From the NCBI GenBank assembly GCA_020740775.1, contig JAHEWK010000008.1:1488001-1552000 (forward strand): 64,000 nt of DNA, given 5' to 3'. The DNA is from Ilyonectria destructans (taxonomy: Eukaryota > Ascomycota > Sordariomycetes > Hypocreales > Nectriaceae). Of this stretch, positions 22,888 through 35,494 are shown one piece after another (within the stretch, counting starts at the first letter, position 1; the number at the start of each line of letters is the position of its first letter). Below the pieces are notes generated by a model, which saw only the letters and a program-made list of their open reading frames with translations, was not told the origin of the DNA and ran no database searches. A program made the translations under genes and the position numbers.

Positions 22888-23682
22888 CTAGACGCTGCCG
22901 GCCTCGATCTTGGCGAGGCAAGCCGGGAACTCGGACCAGTCTTGCATGATGATGACGGCACCGGCATCCCGAAGGACCTTCTCCATCTCGACCTTCTTGT
23001 CGTCAGGGTAGGGGCCGACGTATCCTACCACCTTCATACCGGCACGGGTGCCGCTCAGAGTACCACTCTTGCTGTCCTCAATGGCAACACACTCCTGGGG
23101 TGTCTTGCCGAGCTTCTCCATGGCAAAGTTGTAGACAGCTGGGTCGGGCTTGCTGGTAGGAACGGGGAGACTGGTGGCAGCGGAGAAGACGACATCACCC
23201 TTGAAGTACTTGTCCTGGCCAACCTTCTCAATAGAAGCACGAACACGGCGGAGGGCAGATGATGAGACAACGGAGAGGAGGTACTTGTTAGAGGCGGCAA
23301 GCTTCTCAAGCTCGTCGTCCACACCAGGGCAGGGACGGAGGGCAGCCTTGAGCTTGGTGATGACAGCATCCTCCTCGGCGGTCACGTAGGTCTCGAGGTC
23401 CTCAGGGGATATCTTGATGTTGTAGCGCTCTTGGAGAGAGTTGAGCATGCCGCGGAAGTTCTGGCCAACGAATTCCTGGATGAGGGTCTCGCCAGTAAAG
23501 GTGATGGTGAGGTCGCGCTCAGCGCAGATCTTGTTGATGAGCTCGGCGCAAGCCTCGAAGGCGAGTTCCTCGGACAGGACGAGGGTGTTGTCGCAGTCAA
23601 AAAGGAGGGCGGTGATCTGGGTACGAGTTAGAACCAGTTTGTAGCTTGTGGGGACATGGGAGCTCCAACGTACCTCAGGCAT
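22888..23682 (-). CDS. HAD-superfamily phosphatase (phosphoglycolate phosphatase-like)
   Basis: The 245-residue enzyme shows all four HAD motifs. Motif I is LLFDCDNTLV, with the nucleophile Asp at residue 10 and the acid/base Asp at 12. Motif II is the Ser in SVVSSSALRRV, motif III the Lys in TSKPDPAVYNFA, and motif IV is ECVAIEDSKSGTLSGTRAGM. A helical cap domain sits between motifs I and II, as in the beta-phosphoglucomutase/phosphoglycolate phosphatase subgroup. Exon 1 is only 9 nt (ATGCCTGAG, 23674-23682). A 57-nt intron separates it from exon 2 (22888-23616), giving MPEITALLFDCDNTLV. Reading without this splice gives a 19-codon insert, so the intron is likely real. The substrate cannot be inferred. 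Confidence 0.88.
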   Translation of the reverse strand: MPEVRWSSHVPTSYKLVLTRTQITALLFDCDNTLVLSEELAFEACAELINKICAERDLTITFTGETLIQEFVGQNFRGMLNSLQERYNIKISPEDLETYVTAEEDAVITKLKAALRPCPGVDDELEKLAASNKYLLSVVSSSALRRVRASIEKVGQDKYFKGDVVFSAATSLPVPTSKPDPAVYNFAMEKLGKTPQECVAIEDSKSGTLSGTRAGMKVVGYVGPYPDDKKVEMEKVLRDAGAVIIMQDWSEFPACLAKIEAGSV

Positions 23683-25539
23683 GTTGGCGGTGATGTGTGT
23701 CGGATTGGGAGAGCTGGGACAAGCAAGAAATGGAGCAATTATGGAGCTGGACAAGGACGAAACAAACGGCAAATCGGGCTGGAAAGAAGAAGTGTTCCTT
23801 GGTGGTTTGGTTGGAGAGAAGAAGAGGAGGAAAAGGAAGAGGGAAGTGGGAATCACAAAGATATGTAAGGTAGTCAGGGTGCCTCAGGTGCGGGGGGCAT
23901 GAAGCTTGCAGGGCAGGAGGTACGTTGGTACCATGTAAAGCAAGCCAAGGTAGGTGCCAGGTTTGTTGACGGCGGCTGGAGCAGTGAGGCCTAGATGTAA
24001 GACAGTTGAGTTAGGTGCGCAGCCACCGCTGCAAACGCGGGGAGCGGGATAAAAGGGAGGCGTCACATTTGAGCATCAAGAACAGCATGCACGGCAAGAG
24101 GGAAAATAAATCACTCAGGTTGCATTGTGGCATGGCCAATTCCTGGTTCATGGCCCGGATCCTGGCCGTGGATGAAGTCCTCCGGGCAGGCATAGCTGTC
24201 TGAGCCAATTTGCCATTTCCCATCTGGCCGAGCGAGCTCCGTCCGTCTCAGCATCCATATTATGCACGTGTAAATTGCAGCAGCTAAAGTCTCCGTCGTC
24301 ATCCTGGGCAATATGCCAATAACTGCAGAACAGAACCCCTCCAGCCCCTCCAACCCCTCCCCCTCCCTATATCCCCTGCCCCTAATCCCCTGGTCCAACC
24401 CAGTGTCGTCATCGCTGCACGCTCGGATCCAACCACTGCAAGCCGCCGCCATCGCAGCCCGCCATCCACTAATCCGCTGGCTATCCTCGCTGTTCTCGGG
24501 CAGCCTGCGTCGCCTCCCAACTGCACCACGCCGCTAATGGAGAAGCCGTTTTCTTCCCACCGGCCCGCCTGGCGCTCCGTCTCTCTCGTTGGTGTGCCCC
24601 AACGTTCCCGATGCCATGGGCACGGCCAGTGGCAACAGGCTTATTCGGTTCATACGGGTCACTTCCACTTGGTTGATTGTTCACGCTTCCGGATTATTAA
24701 CGCAAAAGCGCCTACCAAAAGTAACCGCCAGGCCGGAACCATGGTTCCATTTCCCTGGTCTTGGATCTATTGAACAATATCACTCGCAAGGCTTAATATC
24801 TGCATTCTTAAGTTAGTGTTCCTGCCCTCATTACCTGCTCTCGTGTATCGGTACCTCGGCGCGGTCGGAAATCTCAAACCGACCAGCCGCTCGCTGCGCT
24901 GATTTCAGTCAGCCCATTACCAAGGGAACCACTCTGCGCCGGCCTGTGCTGTCCTACACATGGCTATTCTTGGTCATTCTTGGTCATTCTGCCGGCGGTT
25001 AGCTCAAGCAAGTATAGCTGCTAAAGGGGCACACTGATCTCGATTCACTTGGCACACCAATGCTCTTCAATAGTATACTTTCCAGACTCGACTTGGTATT
25101 ATACGCTAGCTACGGCATCTACCACAAGGACCTGGTAGATATTGTCCAAAACAAACTCATAAGCACGGATATCAAATCCCAATAACCCGCAAACTGTGTG
25201 ATGACTCTCATCTCATCCTCATGCTACTCAGCGTTGTTCTCCACGTTTCTCATCACTCATCATTCAGTCCAGTTCCCCCAAACGCCATAACACCATTGTT
25301 TTCGTATAATGATTACTCTTCCAACTCGGCCGTTCAAATATCGGATATCCGCTTCGGGCTGGGGGCGGTAAAACACGTGGGCAGAAGCATGGGTAGTAAT
25401 GTCATCCGAATGCTCCATACCCGTGACTGGCGGAAAACGGCCCGTCTATTCCAATGACATCAGCCTCTGCCTTCGGCAATCTGTTGGCCGACTTGATTCG
25501 GGACTCGGTCCAGCTCCCCTAGTCTTCGCGTTGAGAGAT
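23683..25539. other. Intergenic region, no gene recognised
   Basis: About 1.9 kb between the HAD-phosphatase start and the DnaJ stop. A CT-rich block lies at about 24325-24400. A direct repeat of TTCTTGGTCA occurs around 24966-24986, and a CACGTG palindrome at about 25374. No frame shows a family signature. Confidence 0.55.
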
Positions 25540-26946
25540 TTACAGAATCTCTCTCAATTTCTGCTTCTGAATTGCAGTCAATGTCGACGGAAAGGTGATC
25601 CTGTAGTTGACCACAAAGTCGCCCCGTGTGCCAGGCTTCTTAGAGATGGGCATTCCCAGCCCCGGGAAGCGCTCCTCGCCGTTGGGTTGGGTCGGTCCAG
25701 CCTTGTCCAAGTTGAGTTGTCGACCGTCAATCGTCGTCACCGTCCGCTTCCAACCCGTTAGAGCCTCTTTAAGCTCCAATGTGATTGTGTGGACGAGATC
25801 GTTGTCTTGGCGCCTGTACAGAGGGTGCTCTTTCTACGCGGGTTGTCAGTCAGCTGTTCCTAAATCATTCTCTGCTCAGGGGCTTGCTCACCTCTTCGAC
25901 GATAAAGTGGAGGTCTTGGCGACCACCTTCCACCTGATCGCCCACTCCATTGAACTTGATCTTTGAGCCCTTCTTCAAGCCTGGCTTAATGGGCACCTCG
26001 AGGATCTGATCAGTTTGCACACGCTTTCCTGATTCGTCGTATGTCTTGCGCTTGATCTTCATCTTCTTTGTAACGCCATTGAAAAGCTCCTCGAGAGTCA
26101 GTGGCAGTGGTCGCTCAACCGTAGAAATCTCCGGTGTTGAATCTCGATTCCGCGGTTCACCCATACCCGATGATCTCATCCTCGAACTTCGACTGCCGCG
26201 GGGACCACCGCTAGCATAGGACGAGAACATGCCGGGGATCTCTTCGTCGCCACCTTGGGAGCGCATAAACGATGAAAAGATATCCTCTGGGTTGTTGAAA
26301 TTGAACCCGTTGGGACCTCCACCACCAGTGCTAAAATGGAAGGTTCGGGCACCGCCACCATCGCCGCCCTCAAAGTTGAATGAATTGTAGCCGCCTGGCA
26401 TGCCTCCGAAGGGGTTGCCGCCAGCACTATCGGGAGGGGGTGGCCCGCCGCCACGGAGGAGGAACTCGAGTCCATATTGATCATAGGTCTTGCGCTTCTC
26501 GGGGTCGGATAGGATTTCGTAGGCTTGTGCCGCCTCTTTGAACTTCTCGGCGGCGTCCGGGTTGTCCTTGTTCTTGTCAGGGTGCCACTTCAAGGCAGCT
26601 TTCCTACAGAGGTAAAGTGGTTAGCGAAGTTCGCTCGGATGAAAGGCAAAGTGAGTGGTGATGCCGCCGTGCCTAGGAGGAATTGAAAGCAAAAGGCAAA
26701 ATACATTTCGAGTAAATCAATTGACTAGGGAGCCAAAAACCAACAGGAGGAAAGAAATAGAGGATGGGGAGAGGGGAGAGCAAGCACACCGAATGTCCAG
26801 TCCGAGGCGCATGGCCACGTTCTGTGATCAGATCGGGGCGGGGAGGGGAAAAGAAAGTGGTCTTACCTGTAGCCTTTCTTGATCTCATCCTGAGTGGCAT
26901 CAGGCTTGACGTTGAGGATATCGTAGAGCTTAGTTTCCTTGGCCAT
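25540..26946 (-). CDS. Class II DnaJ (Hsp40) co-chaperone, Sis1/DNAJB-like
   Basis: This J-domain protein of 361 residues stimulates Hsp70 ATPase in protein folding. The J domain runs from residue 5 to about 70 with HPD at 34-36 (KWHPDKN). A Gly/Phe-rich region (residues about 75-160, [15 protein letters not shown]) follows, without a Cys-rich zinc domain, which makes it class II. C-terminal substrate-binding beta-domains begin at [23 protein letters not shown] and end in the dimerisation region. Exons are 26867-26946, 25892-26603 and 25540-25833. The first intron is long (263 nt) for this locus and the second is 58 nt. The start [13 protein letters not shown] is the usual one. Confidence 0.93.
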
Positions 26947-29306
26947 GGTTGCGAGGTAAAATCGAAGCCTCGGAAGAGCAGATGTTTGTGTGGGGGTGGA
27001 GCAGAGGAGGGGGAGTGCGTGGAAAAGCAGAAAGTGGGCGAAACTGCTGCCAAGTGATGTGTCGTATTGTCGGTTTGCTCGTCGACAGCAATAGCCTAGC
27101 CGAGGCTGACTGGATTCGTTGTTGAAATGCGATGCAGTGGTCTGGGATAGAGAGAGGAAGTGAAGGAAAAGAAGAGGAGAAAGTTGGATGTGGTTTACAG
27201 AAAGAAGTTGGATGGAGCGAGGTGTGATATGGATCCCGCATCGAGCGAGTCCAGTGACGTGCTGCTCTGTTCACAGGGCATGATGGGCATGGCGGGAGCG
27301 CTATTCAGTGGTACGCTACAGGGGCAGCAGCGCACACGACTCGCTGGAGGGAACTGTGCTAGGGGTGGCTGGGCGCTGGGGAAAGCAAAACACTGGGGCA
27401 TGGGACCTTGTGGAAGCTTCGGCGAGGCGTCGCGCGCTTTCTGTGGAACTGGCTCTGGCTCGAGGGAACAAACGCAGGTGAACAATGGGAAAGGGTGGGG
27501 TGACGTCGATCGATTCATTGACGCTATTCAGCCGGCTGTTCAAAGTACTGTTACACGGCTACTTGAGAGGAGGTGTTCCTGCACCCTAGTAAACAAAGAC
27601 CAACCAGCACCTTGCAGTCGATCAACGCAGTGTTCATCAAACCACTAACAGTACCCACGCCCACAATGACAAACGGAACAAAAAATCAAGTTTTTCCTTG
27701 GGCTTCAGATCCTTTGCTGTCGGTTGATACCTGATGGGCAAGGATGATGGGCTCTCGCTGTGGTGGGCCTGTAACAGATGACCTATGACGATGATGATGG
27801 CGGGGTCGCCGCCCGGGAACAGAGGAGCCCATGAGCTTGTGTGGGCGGGGCCGGGCTTTAGGTCGAGTCTTGTCTCCGCAAGCCCAAGCGCCTGTCGGGT
27901 ACTGTATTCTCACAATACAGAGAATGAACATATAGGGTTGTTCAATCATTCGGCGTGGAGGACTTGAAAATAATCACAAATGCAGTCTTTGTTTGAGATG
28001 ATGCAGGTGTGACTTGTTCATGGTACAATCAATGTACAGTACTTCACACAAGGCGGATCCAGCCGAGGCTCGCCTGCAGCCAGTAAATTCCCTGCAGTTA
28101 TCAGTGATCATCGAACCTTCTAGAATCTTCCACGACGCCAAAATCTAGACACTGGTTGAAGCTACCAGGCTAAACTACAGACAAGCATATGGTTATGGCG
28201 TCGTGATTTAGGATACATACAGAATCCTTAGGCCAAATGATCTCGGCAAACGACGAGACCAGCGCATCACACTGAGAATAGATGTGAACTATTGTGACAC
28301 CCAAGCCTTCCTGCAGCCTGTTTCCTGCAAGCTGCATCCTGCAGGGAGTGTCTCTGCTTTCACGACTACAGAAATAGCTTCCCGATCATAGAAATAGGTC
28401 AGTTACTGTTCCATTATTGTCCTTTTGGTCATTCTTCAAATCCGTTGAATGATTGGCTTGTTGATCTCGGCCAACATGTTACACAACGCCTTGACTGAAG
28501 TGGAGATGCCCGCAAGTCTGTGAACGGAAGTGAGGCTGCGAGAACATTGCACTTTAGACCACAAGTGCATATGCAAAAATCATGTTTATATTTCATTAGG
28601 AAGTCCCCGTTACGAGCTTTTGCTGTATTAGAATGCCCGTTTCTCGAGGCATCCACGATTGCGAGTACTGCAGACTTACAAGTGGATAGTATGTGTTCGC
28701 ATGGTTGACGATAGTTAAAGCCACATGCCCTTGTTCAACAGGGAACTAAACGACCACTAGGTGTCAACCCGAAATTACATCATATTTGAACCAGTAAAAT
28801 TAATCGTCTGGACGTCTATTTGGCCTTCTCGTCCTATTTCAAACCGACATCGATCGATGAGCACGTGGAAAACGCTGGCCAGATTCGGCTTAGCTTATCT
28901 TATCGGTAGGCGCTAACGTCTTGTGGCACGTACCTTAGCCAGCACCACCAAATCCACCAAGCATGGTCCGTCCGCCTTCGACGCTGGTTCATCATCACCC
29001 TCATCCACCTCGCAAGCTCCATTCGCAACCACGACGTCCGTTGGAGTTGCTACCGGAGCTATTCGTCACTCCCAGCCCGAGCCACTACTTGATCGTCTAT
29101 TCGTCTGCTCCTTTTATGCCCTCGCTTGACTTGGCAGGCCCCTTCCCGCTCACCAACCCCTTCGTCCTTCCGCGCCCTGGCGGGCCCTCCCGCTGATGCC
29201 AACTCTGAGCTGGCTGTGAAACCAACAGACGCCCATCGCCAACTTTACCTGCAACAACATATCGTATCCCATGGGCCTCTAACCAACGCGCTCAATCAAC
29301 GACACC
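26947..29306. other. Long divergent intergenic region
   Basis: This 2.4-kb region lies between the divergent DnaJ and UIM-protein genes. It has a purine-rich stretch just upstream of DnaJ (about 27150-27200), PstI-like CTGCAG repeats at about 28310-28345 and CT-rich DNA before the UIM gene. Overlapping short frames carry no recognisable motif. Confidence 0.55.
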
Positions 29307-32300
29307 ATGGCATCCATGGAGCCTTCCGAGCAAGAGATTTCGCAGGTCATCGACTTTGCGAGTCTAAGCCCTGCTGACGATCGCTTCCTCGTCACCCAGG
29401 CTCTCAAGGTTCGCAACCACCAACTGCTTCTCATCACAGACCAACATTTGCGCCACGCACGCACCCAAATACTAACACATAATCCCGCAGAGCAACAACC
29501 GAAATGTCGAGACTGTCGTCATGCAGTACTTCGATAATCCGGAAAGCGTACGAGCCCTTGTCGAACCTGATGAATGGAATACCTGCTCAACTGTCGCAGT
29601 TCCGACAAAAGTACCAGACCGCCTGGGATGACTCCATGTTTGCGGCCGACCGCGACGGTGCCGATAACAATGCTGGCATATGTTCGTACCGTCCTCCACA
29701 ACCTGCCGCCCCGCCATGGCTAACCATGTAGCCTTCCACATCGAGTCTCCCGACCCCAATAGCATCATCCAAGGCGTCACTCCCCCGCCAGATGCATACC
29801 CCCCCGGCGCCCCCTCGAGACCTCCGTCACGAACTAATAACCGATCGCCGCTGGGTAGAATGGTAGACTGGACTGCGTCAACCGCACCCGGTATTGCTCT
29901 CCCCTCAACTTCCCACGACAGTCTAACAATTTCGTCAGGTCTGCCAAGCAGCCAAGCCCAGGAAGATGAGGACATGCAACGAGCACTTCGTGAATCGGCC
30001 CAAGAAGCGGGAATTAGTATGGCTCAGCCTGAGTCGGCCATCATGGAACCCTCAGCGTCTGCTCCCCCCAATTTTGGACCTGCGAACCGAAACGACTATG
30101 ACCAAGGCAACTGGGCTATGGTCCCCGTAGGACCTTCCGAGACAAACCTAAGCAGTGCACCCACGCCGTCTTTGAGGAAGAGAACCCCCGGTGCGCCTGC
30201 TTTCCTGATACAAGGAAATAGCTCGGCCGGAGATCACCAACTTGGAGGTCTCATGACTATTCTGCACGAGATCCCCTTGGCGCGAAACATCCTGCTCGAG
30301 ACTGGCTCCCCGGCGGCAACATATGGGCATAACAGCGAATGGTGGAAGGGTCAGGAAATCCTCCCGCCTCACGTCCTAGCCCAGCTACAGACGGGAGAGC
30401 TCCAATGGGGACAACAAGGCCAAGCCAAGACCGACTTGGAGGAGGAAATCCACCGCTTGATGGCATTCCTCGACTCCACCGATCGCAGCTATGGCACTAT
30501 CAGCGTCTTAGCCGATCTTATTCCGTTCTCCAACTTAGGTCCTGAGAAGCAATTCTATGAGCAACTTGGAGAGAGGCAGGGCGACAAGATTCAACCACTC
30601 ACACAAATTGCATCATTGACTGAAGTTTATGGCGACAACCTTGGCTACGAGGACGCTAAGTTCGGTCTTCTAGAAATGGATCATCTGCGGAGTGAATATG
30701 GAATCATCAAGACCTTGTACGAGTCGCTCGATCATGTCATGTGGAATGATGTGCTAGGGTGGAACGAAGTGCATGAGTCGTCCAAGATGGCCATGTTCAA
30801 GGAGTTGGGGGATGTTTTCGTCATCAAGATCAAAGGCGACGGACCCGAGGACTCGATGGAGATTCCCGAAGTGTTTTATCCCGAAAAATATATGATAAGC
30901 CGAAAAGATGAGGCGCGACGGATACAGATAGGGTGGTGCAAGTCGAAGAGAGAAATGACGAAAATTGTGGAAGAGAGGGACCGCATCTACCAATGGCGGG
31001 ATAGCTGGACGAATCAAATGTACGACAAGCGGGATCTGATCAAGAAAGCCGCGGACCAGTGGGCAGGATACAGCACCTATCTGGAGAGCCTGGCGCGGTT
31101 CCAGGCAATGGAAAAGTCTGGGTTTGACACGAACGAGTACCCCGACTATCGAGCCGCACCTTGCAACATGGACAGCAAGTCAAAAGAGCGACAAGACAAA
31201 GTAGAAGAGGTTATTCAGTTCTCTGAACGTCTTCTCGCCGATCTGGAGACCAGAGTCAAAGGCAAGCATTGGCAACTTGTTGCCTTCGGTAAAGGCATAT
31301 CGAGCTAACCCTTTCGCAGGTCTCAACGCCGAGTTAGAGTCTATCAAGGCTAGACAGCGCTTCTTGGGAAGACTTCTTACTGCACCGGACAAACCTGGCC
31401 GCCCACAGCCCATGACCTGCAACAAGTACCTTCTCCGAGGAGTAGCAACGTCCAGCGATGTTGTGTACGTCTGTCAACGGGCTGAAGCGGACTTGATAGA
31501 GTTAGGAGATGGGCCCAACGAGCCATCAGATCAATGGTGGCGACTGGCTTACACCCCTAATGAGGAGCAACCAGTAAAGGCAGAGGTATGGACAATGATT
31601 TTGAATTCTCCAGGACTGATCTAACACACGCCCAGAAAGTCGAAATCGAGCGAGTCCTGCGCGACATGTGGCAGGAAACCAAGACTCCTTTAATAGTCTA
31701 TGCCACCGAGAAGGCCCTCGATACACCACGGGCATCACTGACGAGTCCGCTCGAGAGGTTTGTGAAGGCAGAGAACAAGGCATTCCGCCAGGAGTTGAAT
31801 CAGGAGAAGTCGGATTCGAGCGAAACAAGACGTGCAGCGTTCGTCGACCCTATTTCACCTTCGAAACGAAAGCACCGCTCAGACAGCGCCGACTCCATGG
31901 ATAGCAACCGCGCCTCTCTAGGAAGTGACGACAGGAACGGATTCGACAATCCCTTTGCTGACCAGGATGAGAGCGTTGGGACCGAGATGACGGAACTGTC
32001 AGGGCGCGTAACCGACTTCGCCCGCAGCGTCAGCATCGACTCGGTCACGGAGCAGCCCCCACCGCTCCCAAGTCGGCAGCCGCCTTCGACGGAGAATACC
32101 TCAGCCACGATGACGCCGTGCACGGTAACGGCCGAGATGATGGAGGAGAGTGAGCGGGGACGCACCCAGGTCGCCGGTACGCACATCGATGCGGCTCCTC
32201 GGAACGTGACGCCAGAAGCGGAGGAACCTCGGAGCCCGGAGATGCAGGAGCGGGCACGACCACCGTCTTTCATGGCTCTCTCGAGAACTTCATCCAACAA

Positions 32301-32346
32301 AAAGGAGGCGATTGATCTCGTGAATATGGATATTCCCGAGCACTAA
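29307..32346 (+). CDS. UBA/UIM protein with USP25/28-like, probably inactive, ubiquitin protease fold
   Basis: The 915-residue protein appears to bind ubiquitin. Residues about 9-53 form a UBA-like helix bundle. EDEDMQRALRESAQEAG at 158-174 fits the ubiquitin-interacting motif (acidic stretch, Ala-Leu, Ser). A USP-like region follows (GGLMTILHEIPLARNILLETG ... DNLGYEDAKFGLLEMD ... QWWRLAYTPNEE). The Cys box is not recognisable as NTCxxN, and the expected GHY histidine position reads TSSDVVYVC, so catalysis looks lost. The C terminus is acidic, Ser-rich and likely disordered. Exons are 29307-29408, 29491-29547, 29600-29681, 29732-31261, 31320-31585 and 31636-32346. Two donors are GTTCGC/GTTCGT and the fourth intron is GC-AG. 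Confidence 0.8.
31262..31319 (+). other. GC-AG intron in the UIM protein gene
   Basis: Donor GCAAGC and acceptor CGCAG, with GCTAAC as branch site, restore RVKGLNAELES. The only nearby GT donor (31289, GTAAAG) would leave a 31-nt intron, too short for fungi. Confidence 0.65.
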
Positions 32347-33170
32347 TGAGAGTGTCGAGGAATGGCGGTTGGGTGAAGCCCAATGGCAGCCCACCAATCA
32401 AGAGCAGGCAGAATTAGCTATTATGACATTGTTCCCTCGACAATTGAAAAACCTGGATGACTCCAAAGGCGACGCCATTCCGCCGGCAGGCAACTAGATG
32501 ACTCAAAAAAGACGAGGAAATATCACCAGCACAAAGGAACAAGCAGGGAAACGGGGTGGCTCTGTGGGGGTAGCAGGGGGCGGCATATTTAGAGAACGAC
32601 AAGCGTTGCATTACTCATTACCCACCTCACACCATTCTATGAGAATGACCGCCACTGTGGAGTTTAGTTATAATTGGATTTTGAGCCTCCACGGAGGTCT
32701 GGATCACAATACATCATCAAGCAGGCAAAGAACATGCATGGCCCAGAAAGAAGAAAGTGTGCTCCCAGATCTTTGTGAACGGAATATGTATTGTCAAGTC
32801 TAGTTGTTGATCAAAAGTGGCATCCTTGCCCATCCTGGGCATCTATGTCGATGACTCTATCGAGAAATCGACAACCAAAGGACCAGAAAAGCCCCGGCTT
32901 TGCAAAGAATAAAAACATGTATGGAGGCGAACACCCATGCTCCCCGAAACCTATATAAAATTGACCACCCATTCGCCCTACTACTCCCCGTGACCAAGTC
33001 CACGGTCCTGGTCAAGACAGGGTCGCTTTAAACGCCGAAAAAAATCAACCCGCTATGCCGTCAAACTGAAAAGGTGAAAGACAACAAGGTGGAAAGGGAG
33101 ATGGCCGACTGGTACCAAAAACGCCAGAGATGGTCAGACCGAGGGTCTCCTGTCGTTAGTCTGGAGTCGT
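32347..33170. other. Intergenic region between convergent genes
   Basis: About 0.8 kb of 3' flanking DNA shared by the UIM gene (plus) and the E2 gene (minus). A TATATAAA sequence lies near 32953. No gene is recognised. Confidence 0.6.
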
Positions 33171-33907
33171 CTATTTCTGGTCCTTGTCGTCCTCGTCGTC
33201 GTCATCATCGTCAAAGTACTCCATGTCCTCGTCGCTGTCGCTGCCGCCAAAATCCTCCTCCTCATCCGACATGTTCCAGAAGTCGGCATCGTCATCGACG
33301 GGCTTCTGCGGCGCGGGGGTGAGCTCGGCGGAAGTGGGCATCTTCATGCCCTCAGGAATGTCCTTCTGAGACTTGTCGATTACGGCCTTAGCCCGACGAT
33401 CGTACTCGGCGCGTGTGTCGCGGTAGAGGACGCTGGCGTCGACGTTTGCGGGGGAGTTGATCTCGGGGTCGTCGAGAAGGAGAAGTACAGAACGCAGGAC
33501 AGACTCGACGCCATGGAGGACGTTCCAGCGCTCGTTGGCCAGCTCACCCGAGACCTCATCCTCGCCAGGCTTGTGGAGAATGGAGATACAGAGGTTGCCG
33601 TCGGTGTAGACGTTGGGGTGGCAGATGCTCTTTGTGAGGAAGCGGAAGGTGGGTGGTTGGTAGGGGTATTCGCTGGGGAAACGCATCTCGGCCTTAAGGT
33701 AGGCGCCGTGCCAGACGCTGTCGGGGTTGACGACCCAGAGGCCGAGCTTCCATCGGAAGAGGTTGGTGTCGTCAGTCTATGAGGGTATCGTGTCAGCCAC
33801 GGCGGTCATGAAACGGTGGAGAAGGGAAGCGCCAGTCTTACCTCAATGTTCACCCACTTCTCCTTTTGGAGGGGTTGCAGCTCCTGCATCAGTCGCTTCT
33901 GAGCCAT
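33171..33907 (-). CDS. Ubiquitin-conjugating enzyme E2, Cdc34/Ubc3 type
   Basis: The 223-residue protein carries the E2 core with catalytic Cys85 in HPNVYTDGNLCISIL. Directly after the Cys lies the acidic loop insertion HKPGEDEVSGELANERW that marks the Cdc34/Ubc7/UBE2R group. The C terminus ends in a long acidic tail (EEEDFGGSDSDEDMEYF plus Asp run). In Cdc34 such a tail binds the cullin of SCF ligases and drives K48 chain formation. Exons are 33842-33907 and 33171-33776, with a 65-nt intron. The start MAQKRLMQELQPLQKEKW matches the family N terminus. With an F-box gene in the same window, SCF components are present, but the two are not physically close. Confidence 0.93.
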
Positions 33908-35494
33908 GGTGGATTACGTGTGAACAATGTCGTCTTCTTTGTGGTGTTCTGGTGGTTTGCAGCGAAAAAGGTGGCGGGAACAGAAATCCGAAGTGGGAGG
34001 GTTGTGGTGGTGATGGGGAGAAATCGAGCCCAGCGCCAAACGATGGATGGATCCGTCAGGCTCAGTCAGGTCAGCCCGGTAAGCGGGCGGGAAAGGCGGT
34101 CGAAGGGTACCGGCGGCGTCGGCGGCGGCGGCACGGCGAAGAGCGAGCAAACGCCGTTTCGTTGGTTGGTCAGTCGGTTGGTTGCTGGTCGAGTCAGGCC
34201 ACGATGGGAGAGTCCGGGAGAGACGAGGCGAGAAAAGAGCGAGTTGGCGGAGAGAGGGAGAAGGAAAAGAAAAGCAAAACACGAGTCGCCCTTCAGCTTT
34301 TTTTTTCGATTCAGCTGGGCTTGGTTTATGTAAGAGAAAGAAAGAAGGAGAAGGTTTTCGGGTCTCTCAGGTACCGTAAGTAAGTAGCATGTCTCTGAGG
34401 GCGAGAGGCATGAGCAGGAGTCATTCGGCCGCGCCGTTCTTGCCGCTACCCACTGTTACCACCTTGCTGGCGCCTGAAACCAGACCCTTGTAGATCAGGC
34501 GGCAGGTGGCTCTTGGCTGGCGGCGTGCGCTGTCCCCCTTACTCCAGGGCGTCTCCAGGGCGTGTTCCAGTGCGTGTTGCAGTGTTCCAGTGCGCGTTCC
34601 AGTGGCCCCAAGCGCCTGCTGAGAGAAATTCACCGCCTTCCCTTCCTGCACTGGCCCCCCTGCCCCCTTGCCCCTCATGCCTTAGCCCTCGTGCCTTCCT
34701 CCGCTCCATCACTCATGATGACCGACTGCCCACTCAACCATGACCACGGACTGACTAGCTGACGTCGATGGAGGGAAGGAGGGGTCCCCTGACCCACCTG
34801 CCCACCTCGCCCACTCCGCCCACTCTCCCGGTCCGGTCGGTCACTGCCCGGCTCCACGTCGGTACGTACCCAGCCTTTAGTTCGTCGCGGCGCCCGAATT
34901 CGGAGTTGACAAGGCCGTCGTGGACGGGAATGGTTGGTGTTTTGGCTTTCGCCGGATCCCCCCGGCTTCTGGCATGTGAGTATTTTCTTGTTCTAGATTG
35001 TTTGTAGCCCGGGTCGGGGCTCCATCATTCGTCGACAAGACTTGGCTTCCCGAGGCGCCTGGATCACTTGGTCATTGTCACCAGACAAAGAAACTTACCC
35101 TGTAGCCATCATGCGTAGTCACCCGGCATCACCGACACTCCTCTGCTTCGTGTCGTATAGCCTTTTGGCTATTTAGCAGTTAATCGAGCAACCGAGATAA
35201 TATCATAGACTCGGTTTTTGGCTCATCGCTTCTTACATTGGCTCGAATAAGCAGGCTGGTTCATTTGTTGATGCAATCGTCATTCGAGCATCATTTATTC
35301 ATCACCAAACGGCAGTGACTTAATGCAACCCACCAAAACATGTAGATAAATAAAAACCTTGTAATTTCAGGGTATCTGTTAGGCTATGCTCAAGCTAGAA
35401 TCAAACCAGCTCCCTTCTATGATTGAAGAAACCATCTGTCCGTCTAGATCTCTAGAGCCAAATTCTTCCCCTCATTCGACCTGTGTTGATAAGC
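33908..35494. other. Intergenic region, no gene recognised
   Basis: Upstream of the E2 gene the DNA is purine-rich with CGG-type runs (34105-34135) and a T run at about 34298-34307. A region of degenerate short repeats follows at 34545-34605, and then GCCCAC-rich DNA at 34790-34825. The remainder to the GCN2 stop is AT-rich. No coding signature is seen. Confidence 0.55.
34545..34605. repeat. Degenerate minisatellite (GCGTGTTCCAGT-like units)
   Basis: Imperfect units of about 10-13 bp sharing CGT(G)TTCCAGTG recur about five times in tandem, including one TTGCAGTG variant. The array lies in non-coding DNA upstream of the E2 gene. Confidence 0.6.
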
